Shown in pieces: positions 20,842 to 31,203 of a stretch of DNA of 64,000 bases (within the stretch, counting starts at the first letter, position 1; every line of letters begins with the position of its first letter). The notes below the pieces were generated by a model, which did no database searches, was not told the origin of the DNA, and was given only the letters and a program-made list of their open reading frames with translations. The position numbers and the translations under genes are program-made. This stretch comes from Nannochloropsis salina CCMP1776 (Eukaryota > Sar > Eustigmatophyceae > Eustigmatales > Monodopsidaceae): contig SDOX01000095.1 of assembly GCA_004565275.1 (NCBI GenBank), forward strand, positions 129,417-193,416. The letters run 5' to 3'.

Positions 20842-20955
20842 GTAGTCTCTTGAACGGATAGAACCGACGCCATGTGATGAAAAAAATAGGCTATGCGTAC
20901 AATTCTATCGTTGATTTTCTTTATTACAAAATTTCGGGCAGCGAGAAAGGCTTTC

Positions 20956-23900
20956 TCATCGCCCCGTGGGCCGTGGGGTCATACACATGGGGCAGTAGTC
21001 GCACAGATGCTTGAACGTGCACGCGGAGCACGCCACCTCCAGCTCCTCTTCCTCCCACTCCTCCTCCTCTTCTCCTTCCTCCCCATCCCCGATTTCCTCG
21101 CTACCATCCCCTACCCCTTCGTCCATGGAGAGCGCTGTGGTCTTCATGTCTTCTCTCCTATTTCCCTCCCTATCTGTTTCCGCTCCGCCGTCCCTCACCC
21201 CGTCCCTATTAAAACCTTTGTCTGCCCCTGCTCTGCATTCTTTTTCCTCCTCCTCCTTCCTTTCTTCTTTTTCTTCTTCTTCTTCTTCTTCTTCGTCTTC
21301 TTCTTCCTCCCTCCCCTCCTCCTCTTCCTTGCTATCTCCGTCGTCCCCATCCATCTCTAGCCACGCCCATCGGTTACTCGCGATCCCCTGTCCGGGCCGG
21401 AGCTCCACCTGGTCAGACCGCGCCCCTCCTCCCCGCAGCTTTCCGCCCTCATGCCCCGCATTCCCGCCCTTCGTCCTTCCCCTCTGTTTGTTGACGTGAC
21501 TCCCAGTTGCCAACAAGGCACCGATGGTAGTGGAACGGGTCTCAGCCACCTTGTGCGGGGTAGAAGCGGAGGAGAGGGGGGAGCAGGAAGAGGAGAATGT
21601 GGAGGACGGAGGCGGCAGCGAACGAGGCTTTAGACGGCCCAGCAGGACGCTGCTGCCCCACCGCTGCTGCCCATCCTGCGCCGACGACTGTCCTTGCGGT
21701 GGCTCCAAGTTCCCTCCCTTGGCCGCTTTCGTTCCCGGTGGCGGGGCCACGGGCCTGATCACCACGGAGGCGCCCCCGAGAGAAGCCTTGAGGACGAAGG
21801 GGTGGAGGTCAGTGGGGCGGGCTTTGGCCTCGTCCAGGAGGGCGGCCAGGGCCTGGACCGAGCCCAGGTGGACGACAAGGGCGGGCGGGAAGGGCTCTAG
21901 GCGGGGGGAGGCGTCGGGAGGAGGCTCGCGGAAGTGGTAGCCGAGGAGGGGGAGGGAAGGATAGAGGCAGCGGAGGCGGTCTGTGACGGTCTTGCCAGAG
22001 AGCTCCCCGATGTTCGCGACGAGGAGGGAGGCGGAAGACAAGGGAAGGGGAGGCGTCAGGAGGGGGGCAAGAGGAAGGCTGGCGCCGGAGTGAGCGCTGC
22101 TCCCGTTGCTGTGTGCGCCCGTGTGGCGTCTCGCCAAGACCTCGGCGGCCGCCGCCTCTGAGAGGAGGACGACGGGAGCTCGAGCACCTGTGGGTCCGGG
22201 GAGGCCTCCAGCGCTGCTATTGTCACCGGATGGACCGACCGCGGGGGCCTTGATCAGGGCCACGAAGCGGCGCGGCTCGTTATCGTAGGAGAGGCTCCGG
22301 AGGCCGTAGAACTCGGCCAGGAGGTGGACCCGCCGTCGCTCCTCTTTGGCCATGGGCTTCAGGTACAAGGAGGCCTCTTTCTTGTCAGACAAGAAGGCTG
22401 CGATCTTCCTCTCTAGCCGCACCACGTCCATCTTAGTCGCCGGGCTGATCGCCCAGTCCAAAAGCTCGCGGGGGTACACAGGCCGCTCCAACTCCAGCCG
22501 GAAGGCGTCCATCTCTTGACCTCCCTCCCCCCCGCCCTTCCCCTCCTCCCCCCCTTCCTCTCCTCGGACCTGTGCAAGGGTAAGGGCCTGTCCTTGCACG
22601 GCCTTCGCGATACCTAAAGCCTCGGCAAAGCGTCGGTTCCGTGTCAGCATGGGGTCATCCCGCCCTCCATCCCCGCCGCTCCCGCTTGTCCAACTGCTTC
22701 CTCCCTCCCCTTCTCCCAAAACGCTTATTGCGGGTATTTTAAGTTGCTTTAGCGCCCGCTGGAGTGGCGGCACAGCTTGAGAACGGATAGATGGGAACCG
22801 AGGGCGGGGGGCGGCGCCGGCAATTGTGGGCGGGGGGCCCAAAGCAGGATACCCGGATCTTCCTCCTCCCGTCCCCCACGCCGACCCCGACCGCCGCTGC
22901 TCTCCTCGGTCCTGAGCCTGCGAAGGCACACGACCAGAGGCGTCGTTGCGCCCAGAGGAAACATCCGCGGCCAGGGCGGGGAAAGCCAGGGGGTCTACAA
23001 TCACCGCCCCTAGTCGTCGCCCGCTCCCCTCCCCCCCTCCCTCCCCCCCTCCCTCCCCCGCTCCCTCCCTCCCTGGCCCCCCGGTGGCCGGGGCCAGGTA
23101 CCGAGTCGGCGTCCATTCCAAGGTTCGCTCCCCTTCGCCCTCCCCCTCTCCCTCCCTCGGCCCCTCCCTCCCTCCCTGCTGCCCGCGAACCCTGAAGGCG
23201 GACACGTCTAGCTCGAGTCGCCGCGAGCGCCCTTGGCCTGCGTGCCTAGCCTGGACGTGCGCCCTCAAGTCCAAGGCGTGCGCGAAGACGACGAAACGCT
23301 CCGAGAGGCAGACAGGGTCCTCACAGAGGTGGTGCTCCTGCCGAAAGTGCCGCTCTAGGGCCGGGTAGTCTCGGTGGTACCGGTGAGAGGGTGGGAGGCC
23401 CTCTTGCTGGCGCAGGCGCTCGCAGACGTCGCAGGAGTAGTGGGCGGAACGGAGGTGGTGGAAGAGGGCAGTCAGGTCGTAAAAAGGCTTGTTGCGGCAG
23501 AATTTGCAGCGAGGGTGGCCCGAGAAGCCTGCGTCGGCCTCCCCGTGCTCCATGTGCCCGGCCAGCGCCTTCTTGACGTAGCGGGTCTGCTCGCCCACGA
23601 ACACTTTCTTGTGGCTTAGGCACACCTCACACAGGTACTGGGCGTGCGCCTGCTGCAAATGCGTCCTCAGCTCCCGGAGGTCCTTGCCCTCGTACCGGCA
23701 GGCGTTGCTCTCGGCCGGAGAGCAACGGAAGCCCTGCATGGGGGCGAAGACGTCCCGGTGGAAGGCCCGGGGCATGAACATGCTCGCGCGCTCGTCGTAG
23801 ATGTAGCCAGGCCCTGCCTCCGTGCCCCATATATTCAGGGAGGCGAAAGGCTGGATGGTCGTCGTGTCGCCGTTGAAGACATAGACATGCTCGAGCGAGG

Positions 23901-24501
23901 CCTTGCAGAGCGGGCAGGCCCTGTCCTCTATGAGCAGGCGGAGGCGCATGAAGCAGAGGGCGCAGATGCCTCCGTGGTCGCATGCCCCCACGGCGGGCCG
24001 GTGTTTGCCGCTGTCAAACATCTCTGCGCAAATGACGCAGCTCGCCACCAAGCCCTCTCCTCCGCGCTCCCTGACCCCCCCGACCCTTTCCCTGCCGCAT
24101 GGAGACACCCCCCTTGTCCGCTCATCGCCTGCCTGCTCGGACGGGCAATCAGGAGGCCTGCTTTCCCGGAACCCATCCTGTACTTCTTCTGCTTGTCTCT
24201 CCTTCTGCCCTCCTTGGTCATGCGCCTCTCGGTGGCCTCGCTCGCTTCCTCTCCCTCCTCCCCGTCGTGACCCATCCCTCCCTCCTCTCCCTCCTCTCCC
24301 TCCTCTCCCTCCTCTTCTTCTCCCACGCGGTCGGCGGCCGCCAGTTTCTTCCTCTTGACCGTCACGCCCGCAGAAATTGCCGCCCACGTTATCACAAACT
24401 CGTCGTCTGCGCCCTCGTGTGCTCGCAATGAAGGGGGAGGATGGCGCTGGAATAACAGCAGAGGTGGCACTTCCTGCTGCCCCTGATTGAGCGGATGCCA
24501 T
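20956..24501 (-). CDS. ZNF598/Hel2-like RING E3 ubiquitin ligase
   Basis: A protein of 1181 residues with the ZNF598/Hel2 architecture. A RING finger spans residues 155-199 (CVICAEMF through ACPLCK). After it come the family's conserved linker and a series of C2H2-like fingers: CRYEGKDLRELRTHLQQAH, CEVCLSHKKVF, CKFCRNKPFYDLTALFHHL, CDVCERL and CEDPVCLSERFVVF. These ligases detect collided ribosomes and ubiquitinate small-subunit proteins, starting ribosome quality control in the cytosol. Before the RING lies an RGG-rich stretch at about 60-88, suited to RNA or ribosome contact. Near the C terminus are a long Glu/Lys tract coded by GAA/GAG repeats and a final Cys-rich motif (CSACTFKHLCDYCPMC), perhaps a degenerate RanBP2-type finger. 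A second open frame overlaps the N-terminal 190 codons, but only the chosen frame is continuous with the RING. Confidence 0.9.
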   Translation of the reverse strand: MASAQSGAAGSATSAVIPAPSSPFIASTRGRRRRVCDNVGGNFCGRDGQEEETGGRRPRGRRRGGRGGRGGRGGRDGSRRGGGRGSERGHREAHDQGGQKERQAEEVQDGFRESRPPDCPSEQAGDERTRGVSPCGRERVGGVRERGGEGLVASCVICAEMFDSGKHRPAVGACDHGGICALCFMRLRLLIEDRACPLCKASLEHVYVFNGDTTTIQPFASLNIWGTEAGPGYIYDERASMFMPRAFHRDVFAPMQGFRCSPAESNACRYEGKDLRELRTHLQQAHAQYLCEVCLSHKKVFVGEQTRYVKKALAGHMEHGEADAGFSGHPRCKFCRNKPFYDLTALFHHLRSAHYSCDVCERLRQQEGLPPSHRYHRDYPALERHFRQEHHLCEDPVCLSERFVVFAHALDLRAHVQARHAGQGRSRRLELDVSAFRVRGQQGGREGPREGEGEGEGERTLEWTPTRYLAPATGGPGREGAGEGGGEGGGEGSGRRLGAVIVDPLAFPALAADVSSGRNDASGRVPSQAQDRGEQRRSGSAWGTGGGRSGYPALGPPPTIAGAAPRPRFPSIRSQAVPPLQRALKQLKIPAISVLGEGEGGSSWTSGSGGDGGRDDPMLTRNRRFAEALGIAKAVQGQALTLAQVRGEEGGEEGKGGGEGGQEMDAFRLELERPVYPRELLDWAISPATKMDVVRLERKIAAFLSDKKEASLYLKPMAKEERRRVHLLAEFYGLRSLSYDNEPRRFVALIKAPAVGPSGDNSSAGGLPGPTGARAPVVLLSEAAAAEVLARRHTGAHSNGSSAHSGASLPLAPLLTPPLPLSSASLLVANIGELSGKTVTDRLRCLYPSLPLLGYHFREPPPDASPRLEPFPPALVVHLGSVQALAALLDEAKARPTDLHPFVLKASLGGASVVIRPVAPPPGTKAAKGGNLEPPQGQSSAQDGQQRWGSSVLLGRLKPRSLPPPSSTFSSSCSPLSSASTPHKVAETRSTTIGALLATGSHVNKQRGRTKGGNAGHEGGKLRGGGARSDQVELRPGQGIASNRWAWLEMDGDDGDSKEEEEGREEEEDEEEEEEEEKEERKEEEEKECRAGADKGFNRDGVRDGGAETDREGNRREDMKTTALSMDEGVGDGSEEIGDGEEGEEEEEWEEEELEVACSACTFKHLCDYCPMCMTPRPTGR

Positions 24502-24801
24502 TCCTTCCAGTTGCTTGCAACGATCAGCACACTTAGACCCACCCCGATTGCCTGTAAAGAGAAAGTCAAATTGAGAGGTAATAATTCAGAGAATGCTTGA
24601 ATGATATGCCCGTAGCGAGGCGCAAAAGACGATCGCAGGTGGTACTTCCCTCCTACTCGTAGTACGAGTCAACCTCCCCCTCAGACGCAAGTTGCTTGGC
24701 TGCCTCGTATTGGAAGGGCGGGCCCTTACGGTCACAGATTGCTGCAACCCACGTTAAGTCTTGTCTCATGACCATAAAAACTCAAACAGGGTCGCACTTT
24801 C
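24502..24801. other. divergent promoter, ZNF598-like and EngB genes
   Basis: Exactly 300 bases separate the two start codons. This short region must serve both genes. No clear core element stands out. Confidence 0.5.
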
Positions 24802-25915
24802 ATGGTGTCCTCGAATTATTGCCGGGTTTGCGCTTGCCGGCAAGCTTTTCCCCGGTTTGGCAGCTTGTCCGTTTCACGGAGCATCACCACAGAGGCTGCA
24901 GTCCGTCCCTCCCGAAAGCATCGAGCTACACCCCCAAGTACGCCCGAAGAAAAAGTCGCCAAGGATACCAGAAGAAGGCGGGAGCGATCAGACAGCGTGT
25001 CGGACAGCATGCTCGAGGACCGGCGCCGGCACCTTGCACGAATAGCCGCATTGGCCCGAGAGGACGAGGCGGAGGGCCCTGACCCGGAGATTTTGAGGCG
25101 CATTAATGAGCTGGGCTTGGGGCAAAAGCAGCGAGGGAAAGACACAGCTCGGTATCGGCGCGGGCCCAAGGACATGACAGCGGGCCCATCGCAGATAGGA
25201 GCTACGGGCTTTGCGACCTTCATGGCAGCAGCGAGTGGGAGGGGTTCGGAGGGGTGGCCCTTCTTTAAACATATGCTGCCCGAGGTGGCGTTTGCAGGGC
25301 ATTCCAACTGTGGGAAGTCCAGTCTGGTCAACGCCGTGGCCGGCATGGTTCCTCGTCGTGGCGTGGCGCGGGTCTCAGACCGGGCGGGTTGGACGGACGC
25401 AGTCTTCTTCTACCAGCTAGGAAGGAAGCCCCCCGTGCTCACGCTGGCCGACTTGCCGGGCTACGGCCACGCCGTGGCCTCGGTACAGCAAAAGCGGCGG
25501 TGGCGGGAGATGACCCAGAGCTACCTGGCGACGCGGCGGGTGCTGAGCGTGTGCTGCGTCCTGGTAGACTGTGTGCGGGGGCTGTGCCGGGAGGACGGAG
25601 ACCTTCTGAAAGCCCTACGCGCACGAGACGTGGCTGTGAAGGTGGTTCTCACCAAGGGAGACCTCCTGGACGAAATGGACCTGGCGCGGAGCCACTCGCT
25701 AGTCGTGCGGGACATGCGAGAGATGGGGCTACTGGGGCGGGGGCGGGAGGGGAGGGAGGAGGGAGAGGGAGGGAGGGGGGGGGAGGGATGTCTTGATCGT
25801 GAGCGCCAGCACGGGGGCCGGTGTCTCGGCGTTGTGGAAGGCGTTAGTGGATTGGACGAGAAAGGACGTAGTATACAGGGGCGAGGTGGGCGTGCACGCG
25901 GCCTCGCTGCGGTGA
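24802..25915 (+). CDS. EngB/YsxC-type ribosome-biogenesis GTPase (frame change at a G run)
   Basis: This is an organelle GTPase of the EngB family, which assists large-subunit ribosome assembly in bacteria, plastids and mitochondria. G1 is GHSNCGKSS at residues 166-174, G3 is DLPGYG, G4 is TKGD and G5 is SAS. The N-terminal 50 residues are rich in Arg and Ser and look like a transit peptide, without a signal peptide. The frame holding G1-G4 reaches a 9-G run at 25775-25783, after which the genuine C terminus continues in another frame: DVLIVSASTGAGVSALWKAL (carrying G5) to a stop at 25913-25915. If the first frame is followed instead it runs on to 26001 as Arg/Gly-rich sequence without G5. 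A one-base homopolymer error is the simplest explanation. Plastid and mitochondrial location are both possible. Confidence 0.85.
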
Positions 25916-26249
25916 GGGGGAGAGGTTGGGGGCCGGGCAGGGGCACAGGGAGGGGCCACGCAGGAATATGTGGGTGGAGGGGGCTGAAAGGAGAGGAATA
26001 GGGCGAGTGAAATAAAGAGACCCCGCCTTTGCAGCACTGTGGCCGAATCTCTTGGCATGTGACGTCTGGTTAGTGTTCTCTTTCTTCCAAGACCCTCGCA
26101 GGAGCGCCACTCCTCCCTCCCTCTACCCCTGTCCGTCTCTCCCTTTCTCGTCACCGCCCTGCCCCTCTTCCCTTACTCCTAATTCTGTACATCCGAGCGC
26201 CTTGGCACCACCCTCGGTCGCCCAGCCCCCTTTCCCTCACCGGCGACAC
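25916..26249. other. convergent spacer, EngB and LepA 3' ends
   Basis: A 334-base pyrimidine-rich spacer between the two facing genes. Nothing else is visible. Confidence 0.5.
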
Positions 26250-28361
26250 CTAATTGGTGCTCTTGAGCTTCAAGACAGCCTGGAAGGCCTCCTGAGGCAC
26301 TGAGACCTTCCCCATGGTCTTCATCCGCTTCTTCCCCTTCGCCTGCTTCTGCAGCAACTTCTTCTTCCTGCTCACGTCGCCCCCGTAGCACTTGGCCAGA
26401 ACGTCCTTTCGCATGGCGGAGAGGGCGCAGGAGGCGACCACTTTCCCGCCAATGCAGGCCTGGATCGGCACCTTGAACATTTGGCGGGGAATCAGCTCCT
26501 TGAGCTTCTCTGTGAGGGCCTTCCCCACCGCGTAGGACTTGTCACGGTGGACGATGCAGGCGAGGGGGGTCGCCTCCTCGTCGTTGATCCTCACGTCCAG
26601 GCGCACCAGGTCGTTCTCGCGGTAGCCGACCAGGCTGTACTCCATGGAGGCGTAGCCCTTGCTGCGGCTCTTAAGCTCGTCGAAGAAGTCCGTTATCACC
26701 TCCGCGAGGGGCATGTCGTAGATGAGCGCCGTCCGCGTAGGGGTCAGGTACTTCATCTCCTTCAGCTCCCCCCGCTTGTCCTGCGCCAGCTCCATCAGGC
26801 TGCCCGTGTAGTCCGTGGGCGCCAGCATCTCCACGCGCACGTACGGCTCGTAGATTGCCTTGCGCTCGGTGGCGGGGGGCAGCTTGGCGGGCGTGTCGAT
26901 GGAGATCTCCTCGTCCCTGTTGGTCAGAACTTTGTAGACGACCGAGGGCGCCGTCACGATCAAGTCCAGGTTGTATTCCCGCTCCAGACGCTCCTGCACG
27001 ATGTCCATGTGCAGCAAGCCCAGAAAGCCTACCCGAAACCCGAAGCCCATGGCCGAGTTCTTCTCCGGCTCGAAGGAGATGGCCGCGTCGCTCAGCTTCA
27101 GCTTCCCCAAGCTCTCCCGCAGCACCTCGAACTGGTCTGCGTCCACAGGAAAGAGCCCCGCGAACACGGTGGGGTTGGCCTCGGCGTAGCCAGGCAAGGC
27201 CTCGGAGGCCCCTCCCCGGGCGCTCGTGATGGTGTCACCCACTCGCGCGTCCTCCACCGCCTTGATGGCCGCGGAGAGGTAGCCCACCTCCCCCGCCCGC
27301 AGCACCTCCACCGCCCGCTTCTCCGGCGTCATGAAACCCACCTCCACCACCTCGTACTCCTTCCCGCTCGCCATGAACTTGACCCGGTCCTTGGGCCGAA
27401 TCTCGCCGTCGACTACCCGGAAGTAGACCACCACTCCGCGGTAGGGGCAGTAGTAGCTGTCGAAGATGAGCGCCTTGAGCGGCCCCCCCGTGGGCGGCGC
27501 CGGAGGGGGTACGCGAGCCACGATTTGCTCCAATATGTCGTCGATCCCGATGCCGCTCTTGGCCGAGGCCCTCACCGCCTCCGTGCAGTCCAGGCCCACA
27601 GTCTGCTCGATCTCCTCCTGCACCCGGTCCGGGTCCGCGGCCGGCAGGTCGATCTTGTTCAGGACGGGGATGATCTCCAGGTCATTCTCGAGCGCCAGGT
27701 AGACGTTCGCCAGTGTCTGGGCCTCCACGCCCTGGGAGGCGTCCACCACTAGCAGGGCGCCCTCGCAGGCGGCCAGGGAGCGCGAGACCTCGTAGGAGAA
27801 GTCCACGTGGCCCGGGGTGTCGATCAGATTCAAAATGTAGTCCTCTCCGTCCTTCGCCCGGTAGAGCATCCGCGCCGCGTTCAGCTTGATGGTGATTCCC
27901 CGCTCCCGCTCGATGTCCATGCTGTCCAGAAGCTGGGCCTTCATGTCCCGCGTCGCCACCGTCTTGGTCGACTCCAGAAGCCGATCCGCCAGCGTGCTCT
28001 TGCCGTGGTCGATGTGTGCGATGATGCTGAAGTTGCGGACTCGCTTCACGTCGTACTTCCCCAGCTCCGCCGCCGTGGCCATAGCGGTTGGCTTGTTCTT
28101 GTCATCCTTCTTCTCGCGATCCCCCGACTCTTTGTCCTTGGCAACTTTCGCCGCCACCTTAGCGCCTTCAGTAGTGGCTTGAAGGCGTGACAAGGCGCTT
28201 TGGTGAGGTGGGGCGCGGGAGCAGCGACGCCACGACGCCCTCGCGGCGTCTCTTCTGCTGGTACTTGGGCTAGTGGAGAGGGGAAAGATGAAAGAAACGG
28301 CATGCTCAGCTGCAAGGAGCATCAGAAGGACCAGGAAAAACACCCTCCGTAGGTTTTTCAT
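26250..28361 (-). CDS. lepA: plastid elongation factor 4 / LepA GTPase
   Basis: A translational GTPase of 703 residues. G1 is AHIDHGKST at 115-123 and the G3 motif [15 protein letters not shown] follows. The G4 motif is [10 protein letters not shown]. Later LepA-specific segments include [20 protein letters not shown] and VDVRINDEE-type C-terminal sequence, and the protein ends with the basic LepA tail. LepA/EF4 acts on plastid ribosomes during initiation or under stress. The chosen ATG at 28361 gives [20 protein letters not shown] followed by AVSF, a signal peptide and cleavage motif of a bipartite plastid signal. The frame is open for a further 68 codons upstream, but those residues would bury the signal peptide, so I reject that start. 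The gene is head to head with another plastid-targeted gene at 28864. Confidence 0.95.
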   Translation of the reverse strand: MKNLRRVFFLVLLMLLAAEHAVSFIFPLSTSPSTSRRDAARASWRRCSRAPPHQSALSRLQATTEGAKVAAKVAKDKESGDREKKDDKNKPTAMATAAELGKYDVKRVRNFSIIAHIDHGKSTLADRLLESTKTVATRDMKAQLLDSMDIERERGITIKLNAARMLYRAKDGEDYILNLIDTPGHVDFSYEVSRSLAACEGALLVVDASQGVEAQTLANVYLALENDLEIIPVLNKIDLPAADPDRVQEEIEQTVGLDCTEAVRASAKSGIGIDDILEQIVARVPPPAPPTGGPLKALIFDSYYCPYRGVVVYFRVVDGEIRPKDRVKFMASGKEYEVVEVGFMTPEKRAVEVLRAGEVGYLSAAIKAVEDARVGDTITSARGGASEALPGYAEANPTVFAGLFPVDADQFEVLRESLGKLKLSDAAISFEPEKNSAMGFGFRVGFLGLLHMDIVQERLEREYNLDLIVTAPSVVYKVLTNRDEEISIDTPAKLPPATERKAIYEPYVRVEMLAPTDYTGSLMELAQDKRGELKEMKYLTPTRTALIYDMPLAEVITDFFDELKSRSKGYASMEYSLVGYRENDLVRLDVRINDEEATPLACIVHRDKSYAVGKALTEKLKELIPRQMFKVPIQACIGGKVVASCALSAMRKDVLAKCYGGDVSRKKKLLQKQAKGKKRMKTMGKVSVPQEAFQAVLKLKSTN

Positions 28362-28863
28362 AGTTTTTCCGATGATTTGTGGGCGCGATGGCTCCAGAGG
28401 CTGGGGATTTGCGCGGCAGTGGTGCCGTAGCGTCAGGGGAGACAGGGTTGATACCGCCACACCGCCCAGAGCCGCTCCTTGCTGAGAATGTCGAGATTGG
28501 CCTCCGTTGTCTGCGAGCTCTGAATAGACGCAGTGAATCCCGAAGCCTGTGTCGATTGTATGCATGGCAGGTTATTGCGGTGGGAAAATGCGGGTGACAG
28601 GCGGGCACGACGTCCTCTCACGGGCTGATTCCGAGAAAGCACGGGCCGCGGCCACCGATCTTCCTACGTCGCCCAGTCTACGTTTGCTTCAGGATCGAAC
28701 ATTGACCACATTTTCCCGCCCACACACATCAATAGGGACTGCACGATTGGGGGATATCATGACTACTGTATGGCCTAGCAGGAGACAACGAGTCCGACGT
28801 TGTCGCACATGCAAGGGATCCCCGTCTCTGTTCACGCCGCCCTCAACTTCGTCGCCCTCCTTG
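28362..28863. promoter_or_regulatory. shared upstream region of two plastid-protein genes
   Basis: Only 502 bases separate the LepA start (minus) and the DUF1499 start (plus), and both products carry bipartite plastid signals. The region is probably a bidirectional promoter. No specific factor site can be named with confidence. Confidence 0.5.
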
Positions 28864-29688
28864 ATGTTGATTGAGGCGCTGTTGCTGCTATTTATCGTAG
28901 CCTCAAATGCGTTCCTTCTTCCCCATCGATCAAACTTTTCAAGAGCCAAGTCTTTAATTCGTGCCCACGTCGAAGGGAGTGATCGAGGGAGTGAGCGGAG
29001 GAGCCATTCCCAAGGCATCCCCCGAGATCAGTACCTGCGGTTGACCTCTGCCGCTGGCACTTTCTTTGCTACCACACTTTTGACACTACAGACACCTCGA
29101 GCAACACGGGCACGGCTGCTCCCCTTGGGCATAATTGATCAACTCCTCGCAGAGTGTCCAACGGAGAAGTCGTGCGCTAGTAGTCAAGACGACCGCCCCC
29201 CTGTTTTCCAGGAGCCCTGGGAGTACGAGGATGCTACACAGGAAAAGGCGATGCGGCGCCTAAAAAGTTACGTTGAAAGCCTGCCCGGTGCAGAGACAAT
29301 ATCAGCAGAGGATCGATACTTGCGCTTTGAGATCAAGGAGGATGGGAATATCGATGACACGGAGTTCTACTTCACCCCGAACGACTCGATCATCCAGTTC
29401 CGATCTGCCCGTCGCGGGGATGGCAGGGACCGGGGGGCTAACCAGAAGCGGATGGAAAAGATCCGGATCGCTTTGGGCTTCGAAAAGATCCCCGTCCTCC
29501 GCAACCGGCGCCGGGCCTTGTTCTTCCTAGAGTCTCCCCTGGACGGGTGGGGACCCTCTTACCGGGAGGACGCGCCCCGTCCCGAGGACCTGGACCAGGC
29601 CTACGGAGACAGCGACCCCCTGGCGCCGGGATGGGAGGCGCCCCCGCCGTACCCATGGCGAGGAAAGGAGGGACGAAATGGGAATTGA
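28864..29688 (+). CDS. plastid-targeted DUF1499 protein
   Basis: A 274-residue protein starting MLIEALLLLFIVASNAFLLP, a signal peptide with an A-F cleavage motif for import into a secondary plastid. A second hydrophobic segment (YLRLTSAAGTFFATTLLTLQ), roughly residues 55-80, resembles a thylakoid transfer signal. The C-terminal half matches DUF1499. It contains EDATQEKAMRRLKSYVESLP, RYLRFEIKED and DDTEFYFTPNDSIIQFRSA. It then ends in a short region with MEKIRIALGFEKIP. DUF1499 proteins occur in cyanobacteria and in the thylakoid lumen of plants and algae. Their biochemical role is not established. The longer open frame begins 105 codons upstream, but the start at 28864 puts the signal peptide at the N terminus. 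Confidence 0.85.
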   Translation: MLIEALLLLFIVASNAFLLPHRSNFSRAKSLIRAHVEGSDRGSERRSHSQGIPRDQYLRLTSAAGTFFATTLLTLQTPRATRARLLPLGIIDQLLAECPTEKSCASSQDDRPPVFQEPWEYEDATQEKAMRRLKSYVESLPGAETISAEDRYLRFEIKEDGNIDDTEFYFTPNDSIIQFRSARRGDGRDRGANQKRMEKIRIALGFEKIPVLRNRRRALFFLESPLDGWGPSYREDAPRPEDLDQAYGDSDPLAPGWEAPPPYPWRGKEGRNGN

Positions 29689-29992
29689 CAGGGATGGGGA
29701 GGGGGGGCGTCACCATAGGAAGGCGCGAAAAATGCCAGTGTACCATAGTAAGACAAGGCTCGAACGCGTCGCTCGTGACGTTGTCCGCTCGGTCTCTTTC
29801 CATGAACATTCTTTCGATATCGCACACTGTATTCGTAATCGAAGGTCATCTCTTTCCCACCTGACGCTCTCTTCTTCGTCGCCTTCGCTAGGAGGGAAAA
29901 TTCAGCATCGGCCCCAGGTCACCCCCTCTCCCTCCCTCCCTCTCCTATTTTTCCCCCCACATCTCCCCCGCCGACCCCTCCGAGGAGTAAGC
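29689..29992. other. convergent spacer
   Basis: About 300 bases with the 3' ends of the DUF1499 gene (plus) and the carboxylase gene (minus). Pyrimidine-rich on the plus strand near 29920-29980. Nothing else is visible. Confidence 0.5.
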
Positions 29993-31172
29993 TTACAAGG
30001 GCACGTTACTGTGCTTCCTAGGTGGATTCTCGACGCTCTTGTTGCGAAGGACCTCGAGCTCTTCACAAAGGTGCTGTCGTGTCATGGCGGGGTCGATCAC
30101 CTCGTCTATGTAGCCCCGCGCGGCCGCCACCATGGGGTTCGCGAACCTCTCTGTGTACTCCAAGGTGTTGGCCTCCACGTCCTTGCCCCGGAAGATGATC
30201 TCAACCGCCCCCTTGGGCCCCATGACCGCGATCTCCGCCCCCGGCCAGGCGAAGTTCGCGTCCCCCCGGAGGTGTTTGGAGCTCATCACATCGTAGGCGC
30301 CCCCGTAGGCCTTGCGGGTGATGACGGTCACCTTGGGCACGGTCGCCTCCGCGTAGGCGAAGAGGAGCTTGGCCCCGTTCCGAATGATCCCGCTGTGCTC
30401 TTGGTCGACGCCGGGGAGGAAGCCCGGCACGTCCACAAAGGTGAGGATGGGCAGGTTGAAGGCGTCGGCGAAGCGGACGAAGCGCGCGGCCTTGACGGAG
30501 GAGTCGATGTCCAGACAGCCCGCCAGGTGCGCCGGGTTGTTGGCGATCACGGCCACGGGATGGCCCTCCATGCGCGCGAAGCCCGTGACGATGTTCTGGG
30601 CGAAGGCCGGCATTATCTCGAACAACTCGCCCTCGTCCACGACTTTCTTCACAACCTCCCGCATCTCGTACGGGTGGTTCGGGTCGTCCGGGCACAGGTA
30701 TCGCAAGCACGCCTCTTGTCGGTACCTGGAGTCCGCTGTCTGCACGGAGGGAGGCTTTTCGCGCGAGTTGAGAGGCAGGTAGCCGAGGAGGAGGCGCGTG
30801 GCCCTGATCGCCTCCAGCTCGTTGTCGAAGGCGCAGTGTGCGACGCCCGACATGCTCGTGTGCGTGTCCGCCCCGCCCAACTCCTCCTGGGAGATGGCCT
30901 CCTGCGTGACGGTCTTGACCACGTCGGGGCCCGTCACGAACATGTAGGAGGTCCGACGCACCATGAAGATGAAGTCCGTCATCGCCGGCGAGTACACCGC
31001 CCCCCCGGCACAGGGGCCCAAGACCAGGGAGATCTGAGGCACCACGCCCGAAGCCAGCACGTTGCGTTGGAAGACCTCTGCGTAGCCGCCCAGGGAGTCG
31101 ACGCCCTCCTGGATGCGGGCCCCGCCCGAGTCGTTCAGGCCGATGACCGGCACCCCCGACTGCATCGCCTTC

Positions 31173-31203
<31 letters not shown>

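Noticed and set aside
21230-21330. TTC/GAA repeat as a possible intergenic microsatellite or array
   Set aside because: It lies within the ligase reading frame and simply encodes the Glu tract. There are no spacers as in a CRISPR array.
26481-27752. 423-codon plus-strand frame
   Set aside because: Antisense shadow of LepA, with the same His/Leu/Arg-rich composition and no family resemblance.
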